Origin: Mucor racemosus
Taxonomy: Eukaryota > Mucoromycota > Mucoromycetes > Mucorales > Mucoraceae
Assembly: GCA_027405735.1 (NCBI GenBank)
Contig: JAPEHQ010000018.1
Location: 62,001 to 126,000, forward strand
Direction: 5' to 3'
DNA: 64,000 nt
Shown here: positions 1 to 12,241 of the stretch, piece after piece
Position numbering within the stretch: the first letter of the stretch is position 1
Layout of the letters: each line of letters opens with the position of its first letter
Made by a program: the position numbers and the translations under genes
Notes under the pieces: generated by a model
Told to the model about the DNA's origin: nothing
Databases searched by the model: none
What the model saw: the letters and a program-made list of their open reading frames with translations, nothing else

Positions 1-215
1 TCATAAACATAAACATGGCCATCATTGGAACCTATTACTGTATTTTTACCCTCTTTATCCCAAGCTGATTTATTCAGCACTTTACTAAAATTAATTTGAG
101 TAATTAAAAATAGTTCTTCGGCACCTGCAATCAAATTCTATAAATCATACAGTACTAAACAAGGCGGGATGTGTAGGAGACCATTTTACATCATATACAT
201 AATCGTCTGCATGTT
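1..215 (-). pseudogene. Dynein intermediate chain WD40 fragment, decayed, at the window edge
   Basis: Read on the minus strand, positions 215 to 1 give two blocks that resemble the WD-repeat region of cytoplasmic dynein intermediate chain: [16 protein letters not shown], then further on SAWDKEGKNTVIGSNDGHVY. The family typically has a WSPTHPA-type segment, a LWNLN segment and a GxSDGxVxVYD segment in this order. Here the middle is lost, and stop codons and frame changes separate the two blocks, so it is a broken copy. It runs off the left edge, so the full extent is unknown. Related debris lies at 25.5-25.8 kb and 28.34 kb. Confidence 0.6.
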
Positions 216-348
216 CAAATAAGTAAAAAGGAGGGATATTAGATGCTTTCTAATAATATACTACAAAAGTTAGTTTTTTTTTAAAAAAAGGATGTTTATA
301 GACCTCATTAATATTTGTTATAAAAAAAATACATTTTTTGACTATGTT

Positions 349-480
349 GGATGGCCAAAGTATTGTCGATTTTTTTTCCAAAAAAATTATATTTTCTTGT
401 ATTTATTAGATAGACACAAATATCATCTTTTCATAAATTCGACAAACTTTTGATAAAAACCGACAATATCTTGGCCACCC
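349..480. mobile_element. Short TIR element (MITE-like), about 132 bases
   Basis: Imperfect terminal inverted repeats of about 26 bases flank an AT-rich core. The left arm is at 349-374 (GGATGGCCAAAGTATTGTCG) and the right arm at 455-480, which reads GGGTGGCCAAGATATTGTCG when reverse-complemented. There is no coding capacity. TA lies just right of the element, but the matching left TA is not clean, so the proposed Tc1/mariner relationship is only a guess. Confidence 0.55.
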
Positions 481-1829
481 TAATAGAGGAAGAAGGTCTA
501 GTGAATGCACAGCAAGATTACATTTGATTTAACGAAAGGCATCGGCATGAAAATTATGCTGTGGATTAATAAATGCAATATTTTGGTACGCTAAACTTGC
601 TTTCGCTTCTGATGCATAAAAATCATTTAATATTTCAACTGTTTACTGAAAATTAAGTCTGAAAATATAGGACATTTCTAATCTTAAGTCTATTAATTTA
701 AACATATTTCAATAAATTTTTATTTAATAGATGTTACTTTCAATAAATTGATCGTATGCCTCTTTTTTTATGAACATTATTTGACTTGAAATTAGATAAA
801 TATAAAGAAGAAAGAAGCATTTTTTACGTTCTAATGTTGCATAGTATATTCCAATTCTTGTTTTATTTTTCAGAGCTCGTCTGGGAAAATTATTTGCTTT
901 TCTTTATTAATATTCCATTGGCATATTTAATGAGATTTAAAGCAGTTTTATATATACATCGTCGCCTCTGAACGTTGTGTGCTTATTTTTGTAGTCCTCA
1001 GAAATAGCTTATAATTAAGCTATTATCTGAAGCGTATCTGAATATACTATTATAAATTGAATGTTTATATGATAGATTTTACATATGTACAAGCGCTCAT
1101 GATCATCTTTTTTGCTATTCGTGTTGCGCATAGATTGAAACGAAAAACTGAAATTGAGAATAAAGCCGCTTTAAATAAATATATAAAATACAACGTTTAA
1201 TCAGAAAGCGTGTGAACCGAACGCTATCGTCTAATAGAACCGTTTTGATGCATGCATTTTTCTTTACAGACCATAATTTCAACTCAATTTTCGGTGCAGC
1301 ATGAATAAAAGAAAGAAGATCAATGCATGTGAATGGTATACAATTAACCAAATAGTTGAATTTTGAGAGAAGCAGGCTCCCATTTTATAATATTTTTATA
1401 GTAGCGGATATCAGAGGTGTACTGTAAACATGTAGATTATTAGATGGAAATTTTAAATACTTATTTTACAAATTCAAACAAGAGCTGAAAACTGAATTAC
1501 AACTATATTCATAATTTATATTTGATTGATGTACTGTTATGTAGCAAAAACTTATCAATCAAATTATATAATAACATTTTAAATGTATATATACATATGG
1601 TAACCTTATACAAAATATATACGGTATATGATGCAAAATCAAGTACGATTTTGTTCAAAATTTAGTTAATAAAGCACATGGAATATACTTTTCAGCTTAC
1701 AAATTTAACACCTATAAATAAAATGTGCTAATTATTATATAAGCATGCTATAAACATTATTTTTGGATCAAAATTATCTATCAAATGGCCCATTTCTTAT
1801 CAAAACACCCATTCAACACAATTGATTTG
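481..1829. other. Gene-free AT-rich stretch
   Basis: I see no recognisable gene, RNA or repeat boundary here. Short open frames at 786-971 (plus) and 1115-1351 (minus) resemble nothing I know and have the base composition of the surrounding non-coding DNA. Confidence 0.5.
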
Positions 1830-2640
1830 AGCCAATTCTAGTTGATTTAAGGGGCCAATGCTTAATGCTACTGGTTGGAGAAAAAAAGGTGGAAAAAAGT
1901 TCGGACCCGAAAAAAAAAAGTTACACTCCAATTTGTTTTTTTGTATTTTGGGAAAAATCAGATCTCCAACTTTTTGACAGGAAGATACCATCAAAGTTTG
2001 GATTACAATGGATTCTGATAGAAATTTTTGCTGCAATTATGAAGGTGCTATTCATATGTTTTTAGCTTTTTTTCTTGCAGAGATATATCGGATCAAAAAA
2101 TTTCAAATTTTTCAGAAAATCTGACATTTCTTAAGATTTTATTAGACAAACATAAGTTACAACTGTAATCAAAGATGTGCATAAATAATATTACTACGTA
2201 TTTCATTAATTGTGTGAGCAGCTATCTCTTTTGTTTCAGAGTTTGAAACTCAAAAAACACTCAAAAAATGATAAAATTATTAATAACCCTTCAATGATTT
2301 TAACAAAGTTAAGCTTTATCTTAATATAAATTATAGCCATCTACACCAAATACATTTTGGTTTTGAGTTCTGAGAAATATAATGATTTTTGGTGGAGTAA
2401 TCAAGATTACAGAATGTAGCTCTATTTTTTGACCCCAGTTCCCATCCAATTCTTGTGGTTTTGGAGAATTTACAAGTTTTTTTGCAGAGGAATTTCAATA
2501 AAAATAACGTCTATTAATTAAAAACTTTGGAAGTTATAATTAGCGTTTAATGCATTATAGCTTTTTACTATATGATATGTTGCGTAAATTTGGAATTTCC
2601 ATTTTTTTTCTTCGGCATATTTGCAAATCACAGCTTTAAA
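1830..2640. repeat. Dispersed repeat R1, partial copy E
   Basis: This segment aligns by eye with 10,920-11,680. Shared landmarks include AAAAAGTTACACTCCA, a GCAGAGATAT block and a long T/A-rich tail in the same order. It is the shortest of the R1 copies in the window. No coding capacity is evident. Confidence 0.5.
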
Positions 2641-2652
2641 AACGATTCAAGT

Positions 2653-2680
2653 ACCGCCAGCGGTGGTTTTCGCTGGTGGT
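2653..2680. other. GC-rich hairpin upstream of the complex I gene
   Basis: ACCGCCAGCG at 2653-2662 can pair with CGCTGGTGGT at 2671-2680 (nine Watson-Crick pairs and one G:T) around an 8-base loop. It stands out in very AT-rich DNA and lies about 210 bases upstream of the start codon at 2890. Its function is unknown; it could be a promoter-proximal protein site or the remnant of an element end. Confidence 0.45.
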
Positions 2681-2889
2681 TGAGCGACCAAAGCAGCTAC
2701 ATTTGAGCATACAATTGGCTATTTATTTCAAGTCGACGTCATGAAATGTACTGCACCTTCATCTATCCAAGCCCTTTTTCTTTCAAAAGCCCGTCTCTCC
2801 GGGGTAATTTTTGTCTATTTTATTTATTCAATATTGAATAACTATCCCCTTTTATTAAAATCTTACACCCCACTCTTTAATATATTACA

Positions 2890-3357
2890 ATGTCTTCTGC
2901 CGCAGAGCCTTGGGAATACCCTGAACACAAGCAATTTGAACGGTTAGATATATATAAATGTTTATAGGGAAATTTTTATTTATAAATATTCATTATAGTG
3001 TCCCTACATTGGACCAAGTTGACCCCAATGACCGTAAAGGTAAAATATTTTTTATTACCACAGTAATCCCAATGTACATTGTTTTTAATAATCATTTATT
3101 AGCTATTTATGCTGCTCGTAATCAAAAGATTCGTGACGATTGGGTTAAGGCTATGGAAGCTCGTATTATCAAGGAGAAATTAGACGAATGTTATAGAACT
3201 GAGGGCGTCAACCACTGTAAGTTTTTTTTTTTATTTTATTCATCAAAAACAAATTATTAACAATTCTCATACAGACAAGAGCTGTCGTGATTTGGCTGAT
3301 ATGTACCTTGGAACCATCAAGACACACAGAGTAGAAGGATTCCGCAAGAACGCATAA
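2890..3357 (+). CDS. NADH:ubiquinone oxidoreductase subunit, NDUFB10/PDSW type
   Basis: Four exons (2890-2942, 2999-3039, 3103-3216, 3275-3357) join in frame to a 96-residue protein beginning MSSAAEPWEYPEHKQFERVP. It matches the fungal 10-12 kDa form of mitochondrial complex I subunit NDUFB10: a PTLDQVDPNDR segment, then IRDDWVKAMEARI, then spaced cysteines in LDECYRTEG and YKSCRDLADMY. This subunit sits in the distal membrane arm of complex I, exposed to the intermembrane space. It has no cleavable presequence, as expected. All introns are GT-AG and 56-63 bases long. The gene has its own promoter and stands alone. The start is the first ATG in frame with good coding sequence. Identification rests on motif order and length. 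Confidence 0.85.
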
Positions 3358-6038
3358 ATTTTATATATATTTATAAATAATTATTACAACAACAATCGAA
3401 AAATAAAACAATGAAAAAAAATTGACGACGATACATGCACAGTTTTTGAAAATTGAGGGGAGTTCAACATTGAAACATTTAGAAAAAGCCTCCGCGTTCA
3501 ATGAACAACAGATATCTGTTTCTATGTGAGTACATTTTGGATGCGGTTTGGTTTCGTTGAGCATACAAATTCCATGTCAAATATTATACAATGAACGTTC
3601 AAAGTGTATCACAAAATTATATATTTTGTGTAGTATGTAATGTGTAGATCATTTAACTTTTTTTTGGGATTAACCTTTGTAAAAATCGCATTTGATAAAG
3701 CTAACATTCATCAATTTAGTGGATTATTCCTTGCCATTTCAGCTAAATCATCTAGAAACAGTAACTTTAAAGGATTTTTTAACACACTAAGCATCATTTT
3801 AAAGCTCTAAACTCTAGTCAGATTTGCTTCTTGCATTGTGAATATACTTTTGTATATTTTTTCTCGTTTTTAGAAGAATGAAAAGTCAAATGAAATAAGC
3901 AAAAAGACTTTGAAATCATTAACACTGAGAAATATGCAGGGACATTTGTATTATTGTTATATCTAGTCTTGTATTTTCTTACGTCCTCCATATTGATACA
4001 TCGTACAATTCTAATATATCACTGATCTATGTCTATAGGTAGAAGTACCCAAGAGCAGATATCTGTACATTTTTGTTTTTCTTTCCTGTTTCCTTAGGTT
4101 TTGACCTTTTCTTTATATGTATAAACCATGCAACAATCTGTGATCTTGGTCAGAAATTATGGCAAAAATGATAAGCTAAAAAATGCAATTTTTAGTATTA
4201 AAAATCGGTAAGCGCTTGCTATGTATTCTTATAATGGTAATTTGACTCATTACAAATCATACTGTGGTAAACGGATTTGTTGAAGAAATGCCAAAAAGCA
4301 GCCAAGGTTAAATCATTTTATGATAAGCCAAAGGGTACATTGGCAAGTAAGTGTCATTATTAGATCAATAGTACTAATAATGAGCTTTGATCTTTATATA
4401 TCGATTCGACAACTTGTGGTGGTAGCGTACATATATTGTCATAGACAAACTTCGTTTCCCATTCTCTACTAATTTGAGATCATTAAAAACTGAATCACGA
4501 AGTCTAACTAATGGGCTATCAATATTTGAAGTAAAGTTCAAGTGTACAACTTAAATCATGTCTTATTTATATTTTGTTTTTAGAAGACTTCTTATCCAGT
4601 ACATATTGTTGATGGTACATCGAAAACAAATAATGTTACATTTGTATGTATGAATGCACAATATATCTTGGTCAAGTTAGGCTCCTCCTATCAAGGAAAA
4701 GATAACATGTCTTCTCTTTCCATTAGTATATCTGGGTTATCATGCCTTGAAATTGGTGTTCCTTTATTCATCATTGGATCCTAGCGTCGATCATTATCAT
4801 ACTGATTTCTCAAGTATCCCCACTACCTTCCTTAAAAGAAGCGGCGGATGGCTAAAACTTGATGATCTTGATACATAACTTTTTTTTTGACAAAAAGGTC
4901 ACTGCTATTCAGTATCGATAGCGGTGGAAATCCAACGCACTGTTACTCAACTGTCTATAATAAAACCAAGTTTTCTTTAAAAATTTATAGTTTTAATGTC
5001 TAATTTTTTAAAGATTATCTCATACAAAAGTTACAACAAAGGTTACCATTATATACCCAATTATCAATTCTACATATTCATTTTAATAGGTTATACATGC
5101 ATATTATACGATTCGTTGAGAAGAACAGATAAATGTTCTGAAAATGTTAAAAATCCTAATATTTGGTAACTCAATAACAGTGAACGGAAGCGGTGTTTGA
5201 ATTCGTATGCCGTTGTATGCATCATGATTATTTATTTAAATTTTATTGTAATGGAATCGTAATCAATACAATGGTCAAGTAAAAATAAAAATATATTTTT
5301 GATATAATTGAAGTTAATAGCACATAACTTTTCAATAAAAAAATCCAGTAAAAGCGGTTGAAACAATTCTCTAATATTCACATTTGAATAAACGCACCTT
5401 GTGATTATTTTCAAATGACATCTTTTTGATCTTTTGACAGTGGAAGCGCAGCCACTTTCTTGGAATTCTCTGCCAATAATGGCAGTATAATGTCAAAATC
5501 TAGTTAATTGCATACCAAAATATATATCTACATAGCATAATACAGCATTGATTACTTTTCTTTTCTTTTTTTTTTCAAGAAAAAAAAAAAAAAAAAAAAA
5601 AAAGAACAATGGGCTCAATTGTTAATGAACCTCGGTCATTATTTGAATTTCGTTGCAAATTAGTTTAATCAAACTTGCGTGCAAATATCTGTATGTAATC
5701 TAATAATAAATTTGAGCAAGATACTATATATGTACAATGAATTAATTTATAGTTTTTTCGATTAATCATTGTATAGTTGCTGATTGCATTTTACGTTGCA
5801 TGCTGAGCTTCTCTTTTTTATTGTTGTGTATTACAATAGTCTAATTCAGCAATGTTTCGTCATTTCATAAACCTGAGACACTTTCCATTGACACCGGAAC
5901 TCGAATTATCTAAAACAACCCTTATATAACGATTTCTATTTTCAATTTAAATGTGTGTGTGTGTGTGTTCTTTTTTTCTCTTCATTTTTTTTTTTTTTTT
6001 GTCTACTACCAAAACCTTTTCCTTCTTAATCAACTTAT
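3358..6038. other. Intergenic region with simple repeats
   Basis: No gene is recognised. A pure A run of about 24 bases sits near 5580-5603 directly after a T run, and a (GT)n run starts near 5952. Both lie in the promoter half leading to the gene at 6039. Scattered short exon-like frames near 4280-4360 resemble nothing I know. Confidence 0.5.
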
Positions 6039-7907
6039 ATGAGATTTCATATATTACTGTTACTCGCACTATGCATTAACCAAATATATGCGGATTCATT
6101 GAATCCAGTATTTTGGGAACGTAGTTTCACCATGGACATTTCACAAACAAAGAGTCAAGGAACCCTTATCCAATCTACTTCAAATATGGCAACCTCTCAA
6201 GATTTTCAAGGAATTCATATTGACTCAAGTCCTAGAAATGCACCTGATGTAATTATATAATCATATATTGGAAATTATTGATACTAATCATACGATACAT
6301 GTATAGAGAATTATCTTTAATTTTGGAGAAAGTTGTAAATCCTCAAATACGACCATCGACTATATTCAGCAATTAAACAATAATAGCATCAGCGCAGCAA
6401 CTATTGAATATGCACAAAAAATTGCTCTTGTAAAAAGAGGAAACTGCAATTGGAGTGAGAAAATGTCGGTCGTCAACAATCTGGCATTAACAAATAATAT
6501 AAATATTACTGCAATGTTTATTTACGATAATGATACCCGCAATGACAACAATATTACAATTGCTAGAAAGGCGGTTGTTGGTTCTGGAAGCATTGGTCCA
6601 CCTGAATATCCTACTCCATTACCTGCATACAGATCTGTATTGAATATGACTGATAATGATTTAGGAATGACTAGTCCATCTACTACAGTTGTTTATTTTG
6701 TACCGAATGTATATGGTGTTACTTTTGTCGATAGAATTAACCAATCATATAATACTAGTGTTCCAAATATGAGAACATTTTGGTTAATTACTCCTTATCT
6801 GGAAGAAGTTTCTTGGGGCTATGCCGGTGGTGATAGTTTTTTCTCTACTGGTAAAGGTTACTTATCATATATTATCGCTTTAGCCGCTCTCTTTTTAATT
6901 GGTAAAACTATAATCCCGAGAAAAATGTTCTGATTACTGATTATGTGTAAATTCTAGGTGTAATATTCTTGAGATGGTGGAGAATTCGTCGAATGAGATC
7001 AGAATACCCCAATGGAATCCCAGGATTTCAAGGCGGCAATGGCCTTCATATGCAACCAAGAACTAATCATCTTGATCCTCTTCCTGTTGATATTGTTAAT
7101 GCATTACCAATTGATAAATACTCTCCTGATTTAATCAAAAACATCAATTGTGCCATTTGTCTCGAAGATTTTGTGCCTGGAAAGAATGATATTCGACTTC
7201 TTCCTTGTGGTCATGGTTTTTGTGTGTTGTGTATAGGTAATATCTTCTAATAATCGAAATTCTAGAATTCATATGTTAATCTGTGCTTCCTTTGTATTAC
7301 ATCAGATCCTTGGCTTACTCAAAAGTCGACAATGTGTCCTATTTGTAAATGGGATTGTTTACCAACTGATCTTCGCCGTGAAAGAAATCAAATACAACAC
7401 CAGGAACAAGAACAGCAGCAGGAACAAGACCAACAACTACAACAAAATGAAGCATCTCGTCCTGAAAATGTAGATTCAACTACAATCAATATGCCTATTC
7501 CTGGTCCACACACTTCTGTTACACCAGAAATTCATCATGTTGAGAATGCAACTCGCACTACTGGCAGTATTATACCTCCACCCATTTTGCCAGCTTCTTC
7601 TCCACCTCCTTCTCCTCAGATTTCAGATCGCAAAATTGCACACGAAAATAACCCATTTGAAGAAGGGGAAAATGAAGCGTCTGTTCCATACGATCCTGTT
7701 CATCATTTGAATATGTTTGATCAAGCTAAAGAATCTGATGATTATTCTAAAAATCCTACAACAAATCCATTTGATGGAGCATCATCTAGTATCAGTGAAA
7801 CTCGTACAAACCACTCTGCCGAATCTTCTTCTACACCAGCATATACATCTGTAGTCATTGAAGATGAAAATCACGATGAAAAGAAGAAACCATCATCGAA
7901 AGATTAA
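6039..7907 (+). CDS. PA-TM-RING type membrane E3 ubiquitin ligase
   Basis: Exons 6039-6248, 6307-6901, 6958-7236 and 7306-7907 give a 561-residue protein. A signal peptide (MRFHILLLLALCINQIYA) precedes a protease-associated luminal domain with IALVKRGNCNWSEK and TAMFIYDND. One transmembrane helix lies near residues 252-276 (the exon 2-3 junction restores LAALFLIGVIFLRWW), followed by a basic stop-transfer stretch. The RING finger is at about 333-375: CAICLEDF, LLPCGHGFCVLC, IDPWL, CPICKWDC. The tail is rich in Gln, Pro and Ser. Known family members (RNF13, Tul1-like) ubiquitinate membrane proteins in the endosome or Golgi. Most family RINGs are H2 type; here the fifth ligand is Cys357 instead of His. 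Start choice is fixed by the signal peptide. Confidence 0.88.
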
Positions 7908-8498
7908 AACCAATTCAAATACAATACAACTATTTTGTTATATTATTTTCTTCCTATACATGTAAACATCTAATTATCTATAATACTCTCTATATACTTT
8001 GTATCTTTCCTTATTACATCTCATAAATGTATTCAATCATATATTACTAATTGAATAATAAACTAAATTTTATGTATTTTTATCAACTGAATCCCTTATT
8101 TATTATGTATCTTACACCTGTAACGTTGTAAAATCAAAGGTTTGTTAAGCATATACCATATATAGTGTTTGTTTGGATAGCATCAACCTATATTATTAAC
8201 CATGATTTCAGTAAAAATACATAGCGCATGAAAGTTCAATTGTCGTAATGCTTCAATCAAGCGAAGCTTGTAATATTTAATAAAGTGATAAAATAAAGAC
8301 ATTCTTCAAGTATTAAGAAGCTTATATTTTCGCCAGCCGACAGGTACAACTGTTGATTGTTATTATAAATAAGCCAAATCAGGAAATTACTTGATTTACA
8401 TAATAGTAGGTAACTCATACACTATTTTAAAAATAATCAAGGCTTTATTATTATCTACACACTTTTCTTTCCATTATTCCCTACAAAGCAAACAAGAA
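7908..8498. other. Intergenic region between two plus-strand genes
   Basis: Contains AATAAA-like signals after the ligase stop and the presumed promoter of the next gene. An in-frame upstream ATG at 8391 would add 36 residues to the next protein, but that stretch (MIYIIVGNSYTILK...) looks like untranslated leader. Nothing else is recognised. Confidence 0.5.
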
Positions 8499-9562
8499 AT
8501 GCAAGACCTATACACACCAAATCCAAATCCTAGGAGATACAGAATATGCTTAATGTTTGATATGCGGTTCGGCGGTCCTTTAGTTTGCTTTTTATGGCTT
8601 GTAACGTGATAAAACATTGATAGATGTATGATATTATTAAACCTTTTATTTTTCTCTCTGGGATTTAGGTATTGAATATGTATGTAAGCGTTTTGTCTTT
8701 CCAGAAGAGAAGCCGTAAGTTTGATTTGCATGAATAAATTTTCTGAAATTTGCTGATTTTATGTCTAATGTAGCTATTTATTCACACCTTGACGGTACTG
8801 CATTGGTTGTTCAAGGTGTTATATGTCTCTTATTCTTTATATCTTCGCTAATCTCTTTGTATTCATTTGCATTGGTAAGTAATGTTTGCTCATGTTAATT
8901 GCTGCCATTTTAATGTCATTATCAGAATACTCCCAGACAATTGAAAATTTCACATCGCTTGACATGGACCGTAGTTATTCTGTTCTTGATCTGTTACTTT
9001 GTAAACATGCTCCTCTTTTGCTTTCAGAAATCGCAATTCAATCAATGGTGTATAAATAAATCTAGACAAGATACCACTGACTACATATTTTCAACACCTC
9101 CAAACAATGACACACTTTTACCTGATTCACAGCTCAATTTTACATTAAGAGAAAATGGAGCAAGTCTTTATAATTGCACTCGATTATGGGAAGATGAAGT
9201 CAAGTTTTCTGTGGTTTTATTTGTGATCCTCTTTACAGTCTATGTAAGTCAATTATTCTATTAGAAAATGTAATTTAATAACAAGGCATATTTAGATTCA
9301 TTTTGCAATGTGTTTTTGGAGATATACTCAAGTTTGTATGCGTGAATTTGAAGCGATGGCATATGAAATGGCCAACAGTATGATGCAAAACAACAACATG
9401 ATGAATAATAACAATATGATGATGCCTAACGCAAATCCTAATATGATGATGAATTTGGCATCGAACAAGGGTAGATCTGTAGCAACAAACCAGGATTTGA
9501 AAGATGATGGTCAGAAGAGCCTTGCTCAATTAGCAAGGGCTGCATTTGGCAGGTTGCGTTAA
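8499..9562 (+). CDS. Four-transmembrane protein of unknown function
   Basis: Five exons (8499-8600, 8669-8714, 8774-8874, 8926-9243, 9296-9562) close in frame to 277 residues. Four hydrophobic helices can be seen: GGPLVCFLWLVLNMYVSVL, ALVVQGVICLLFFISSLI, TWTVVILFLICYFVNMLLF and VVLFVILFTVYIHFAMCF. The loop between helices 3 and 4 is about 70 residues, holds cysteines and three N-glycosylation sequons (NKS, NFT, NCT) and is probably luminal or extracellular. The cytosolic tail carries a run dominated by Met and Asn, then a charged end. The topology recalls MARVEL or tetraspan proteins, but I see no diagnostic family motif and do not name it. All introns are GT-AG and 51-68 bases long. The start is the first ATG after a pyrimidine-rich leader. 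Confidence 0.7.
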
Positions 9563-10391
9563 GTATATCTGCGAATTTACACGATATATGTATTTTAGCA
9601 TAGATATCGACATTTGAACTTTGATAACTGGGATTTGCAATGGCTATAACAGAATATCAATTCAAAAAAAAATTATACAAAAGCATGCAATTACATAATA
9701 CACATTTTATTGTTGAAATACTGTTTTAGGACTCTCTTTTGAATCAGTCAATATAAACTATATACCATCCTACTATTTTACTTTTAATAATAAAGTTACA
9801 TCTTGTTTTGTTATACTCTGTAGTTCACGACTAATCTTGACTTGCCATGTTACTTTCAAAAAAGAATACACTCCAGGAGTTAAAATGGATTCTGGTTTGA
9901 ATTTTCAAAAATTCAATTTTCATAGCTTTCAACCTTCAAAATCGGAGCGTGCCCTCTTTTCTATAACTAACCTCATACGAAACACTTTCTAGCATATACC
10001 TTAAACAGTGCTATACAGATATAAACTGGTCATATTATGTTGCCTATATTTAAATTTATTCTATATCGCACGAAAGACTCAAAAACAGGTAAAAGTCTCT
10101 GCTTTTCTCTTGAAAACTGGGTCCCACTCTTCATTTCTACTCAAAAAAAAATTATATGTCAATGTACCTGAGATGTTCAACTTAAATCTAAAAATAAGTA
10201 TCTAGAAATATCATATTTTTTCAGTCGATATAACTTTTTCAGTGCTATTGTTTCAGACTTTTACACATATTTCACTGCTAAAAATTAAAAATCTTGAGGC
10301 TTCATATCTCTACAAAAACTTTAACTATACTAACACTTTTTAAAGTGCTCTGTAACATATTTCAGTATGAGGAAATTATGAGCATTTTTAT

Positions 10392-10735
10392 TGCAATGAG
10401 TACTATGATCTTGTAATACATTGAGGCTATTAAAAAGAGGCACTAAGCGATGGACGTTATTGGTGTTACTGGTTGTAGTTGATTATTACTTTGACCAATA
10501 ATACTTACTATGTATTAAGTGTGGTTAATATGTGACAGGTATGTTATTAAGTATTAGATCATTTACGGTTGTTTATAACAAGTTTATTTGTTTAAAATTA
10601 TTAATGGAGGAAGAGAACCGATATTTTCACTAATATTCAATATCTGATTTGATACTTTCATATTAATATAAAATATGCAACTGAAACTAATCCATACGAT
10701 TATCGTTGAAACAGCATGTAATGTGAATCATTACA
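10392..10735 (-). mobile_element. Solo LTR, family beta, copy 1
   Basis: 344 bases beginning TGCAATGAG and ending CATTACA, flanked by the exact 5-base duplication TTTAT (10387-10391 and 10736-10740). The same sequence in opposite orientation is at 25874-26214. The other R1 copies lack it at this point, so the empty site is visible. TG...CA ends plus a 5-base duplication are typical of Ty3/gypsy or Copia LTRs. Confidence 0.85.
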
Positions 10736-11966
10736 TTTATTTTTATTTTTTTTTCGCTTTTTTGACATTTTTGTAGCAGATTTCAAAATATTCGCTAAAT
10801 TGAGAAACATTTTTTTACAAACATGTCATTAACCTCATTGAGCTCTATTAAACCCAATGTAGCTTTTTTAAAAATGCTGATTTTTCATGGAGATATCTTC
10901 AAAAATGTGCAAAAAAGTAAAAGTTACACTCCACAAGTTAAAATGGATTTTTTTTTCAAAAAATCTCATCTCCAGCATTTTTCCCATGAACTTTTTTATA
11001 TACTGAGGTAAAAATAGATACTAATATAGATTAATGCTGCAATGATAATGATACCATTTATATATTTTTGGCATTTTTTTGTGCAGAGATATTACCGCTC
11101 AAATAATTAGAGAAATATCAGAAAAACAAGGATGATTACTAATTTTATTAAATAAATGTTAATTGCATTTATAATAAAAGTTTTCCGTCTACATTCATTG
11201 CGTAATGTTCATTAGATATATGTAAAGTTAAAATAAAGCTTCAAAGATTTTAATCCATAAAACGCATCAAAAACGAATAAATCATCATTAATACCTCCCC
11301 ACGAAATTATCAAATCAAAAGAACAAACAGCTTAATAAAAATAATTGTGCACAACAATACCTATAGCTCTGTTTTTAGTTTTGTCAAAAATATTAATTTT
11401 TCATAGAGTAATGAAGATATCCAGGCGTGCCTTTGTTTTTTGACCTCAACCCCCATCCGAAAATCGAGGTTTTGAGCGATTTTCAAAACAAATTTTTAAA
11501 AACCTCTTATTACAATTAGCATGAACCAATGTATAATTTAAAGGGCTACAAATAACAATTAATATAATATAGTTATTATTATAGCATCTGTGGAGTAAAT
11601 TGGGAAAAACAGATATTTTTTTCTTTGAATTTTGGCTTTTACAGCTTAAATTTAAAAAATTGAAACTTTGAGCCTTAATATCTCTGCAAAAAATTAAGAT
11701 ATACCAATACTTTTTAATAATAAAACTTACTTGCTTTGAAGTGCTCTATAACATATTTTAGTATGAAGAAACTCTAGGTACTTTTTTTTTATTTCATTTT
11801 TTTTGGCATTTCTGTGGTAGATTTCAAAGTATTGGTTAAATTGAACAGCATCTTTTCTATATTCATATCATCAACATCGCTGAGCTCTCTTGGATCCAAT
11901 TTAATTTTTTTTAAAATATTAATTTTTCGTGGAGATATTCTCAAAAATGTACAAAGAGATACTTTT

Positions 11967-12241
11967 TGTAATGAGTCAAACATTTCAGTTTCATTCATGC
12001 AAAACCTTGCCTCATTCCTTATATAAATACTACAAGGAAATCATTACATGATCCCTTGTAGATTTATCAGACTTGTTACACTCCTTTTACTTTTATTTAT
12101 TCACTAATAAATATCTAATTTACAAATAATAAGAACACCAACCTTCATCAATCCAGTGATCACCAATTTATAATAACAAGAATAATATTTATAAGCATAT
12201 TATCCACCTTTGTTGTTAGTCCAAAATTACAGATCATTACA
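11967..12241 (+). mobile_element. Solo LTR, family alpha, copy 1
   Basis: 275 bases with terminal inverted repeats TGTAATGA and TCATTACA, flanked by the exact duplication CTTTT (11962-11966 and 12242-12246). A TATA-like TATATAAATA and a downstream AATAAA fit LTR promoter and polyadenylation signals in plus orientation. A second copy is at 53029-53307. It is inserted inside R1 copy A. Confidence 0.87.

Noticed and set aside
10008..10205. Short R1 ORFs shared between copies (also at 21354, 37792 and 51683)
   Set aside because: They align with each other (RKTQK...PEMFN-type text) because the repeats align, but they are short, hydrophobic and frameshifted relative to each other, with no sign of selection visible by eye.
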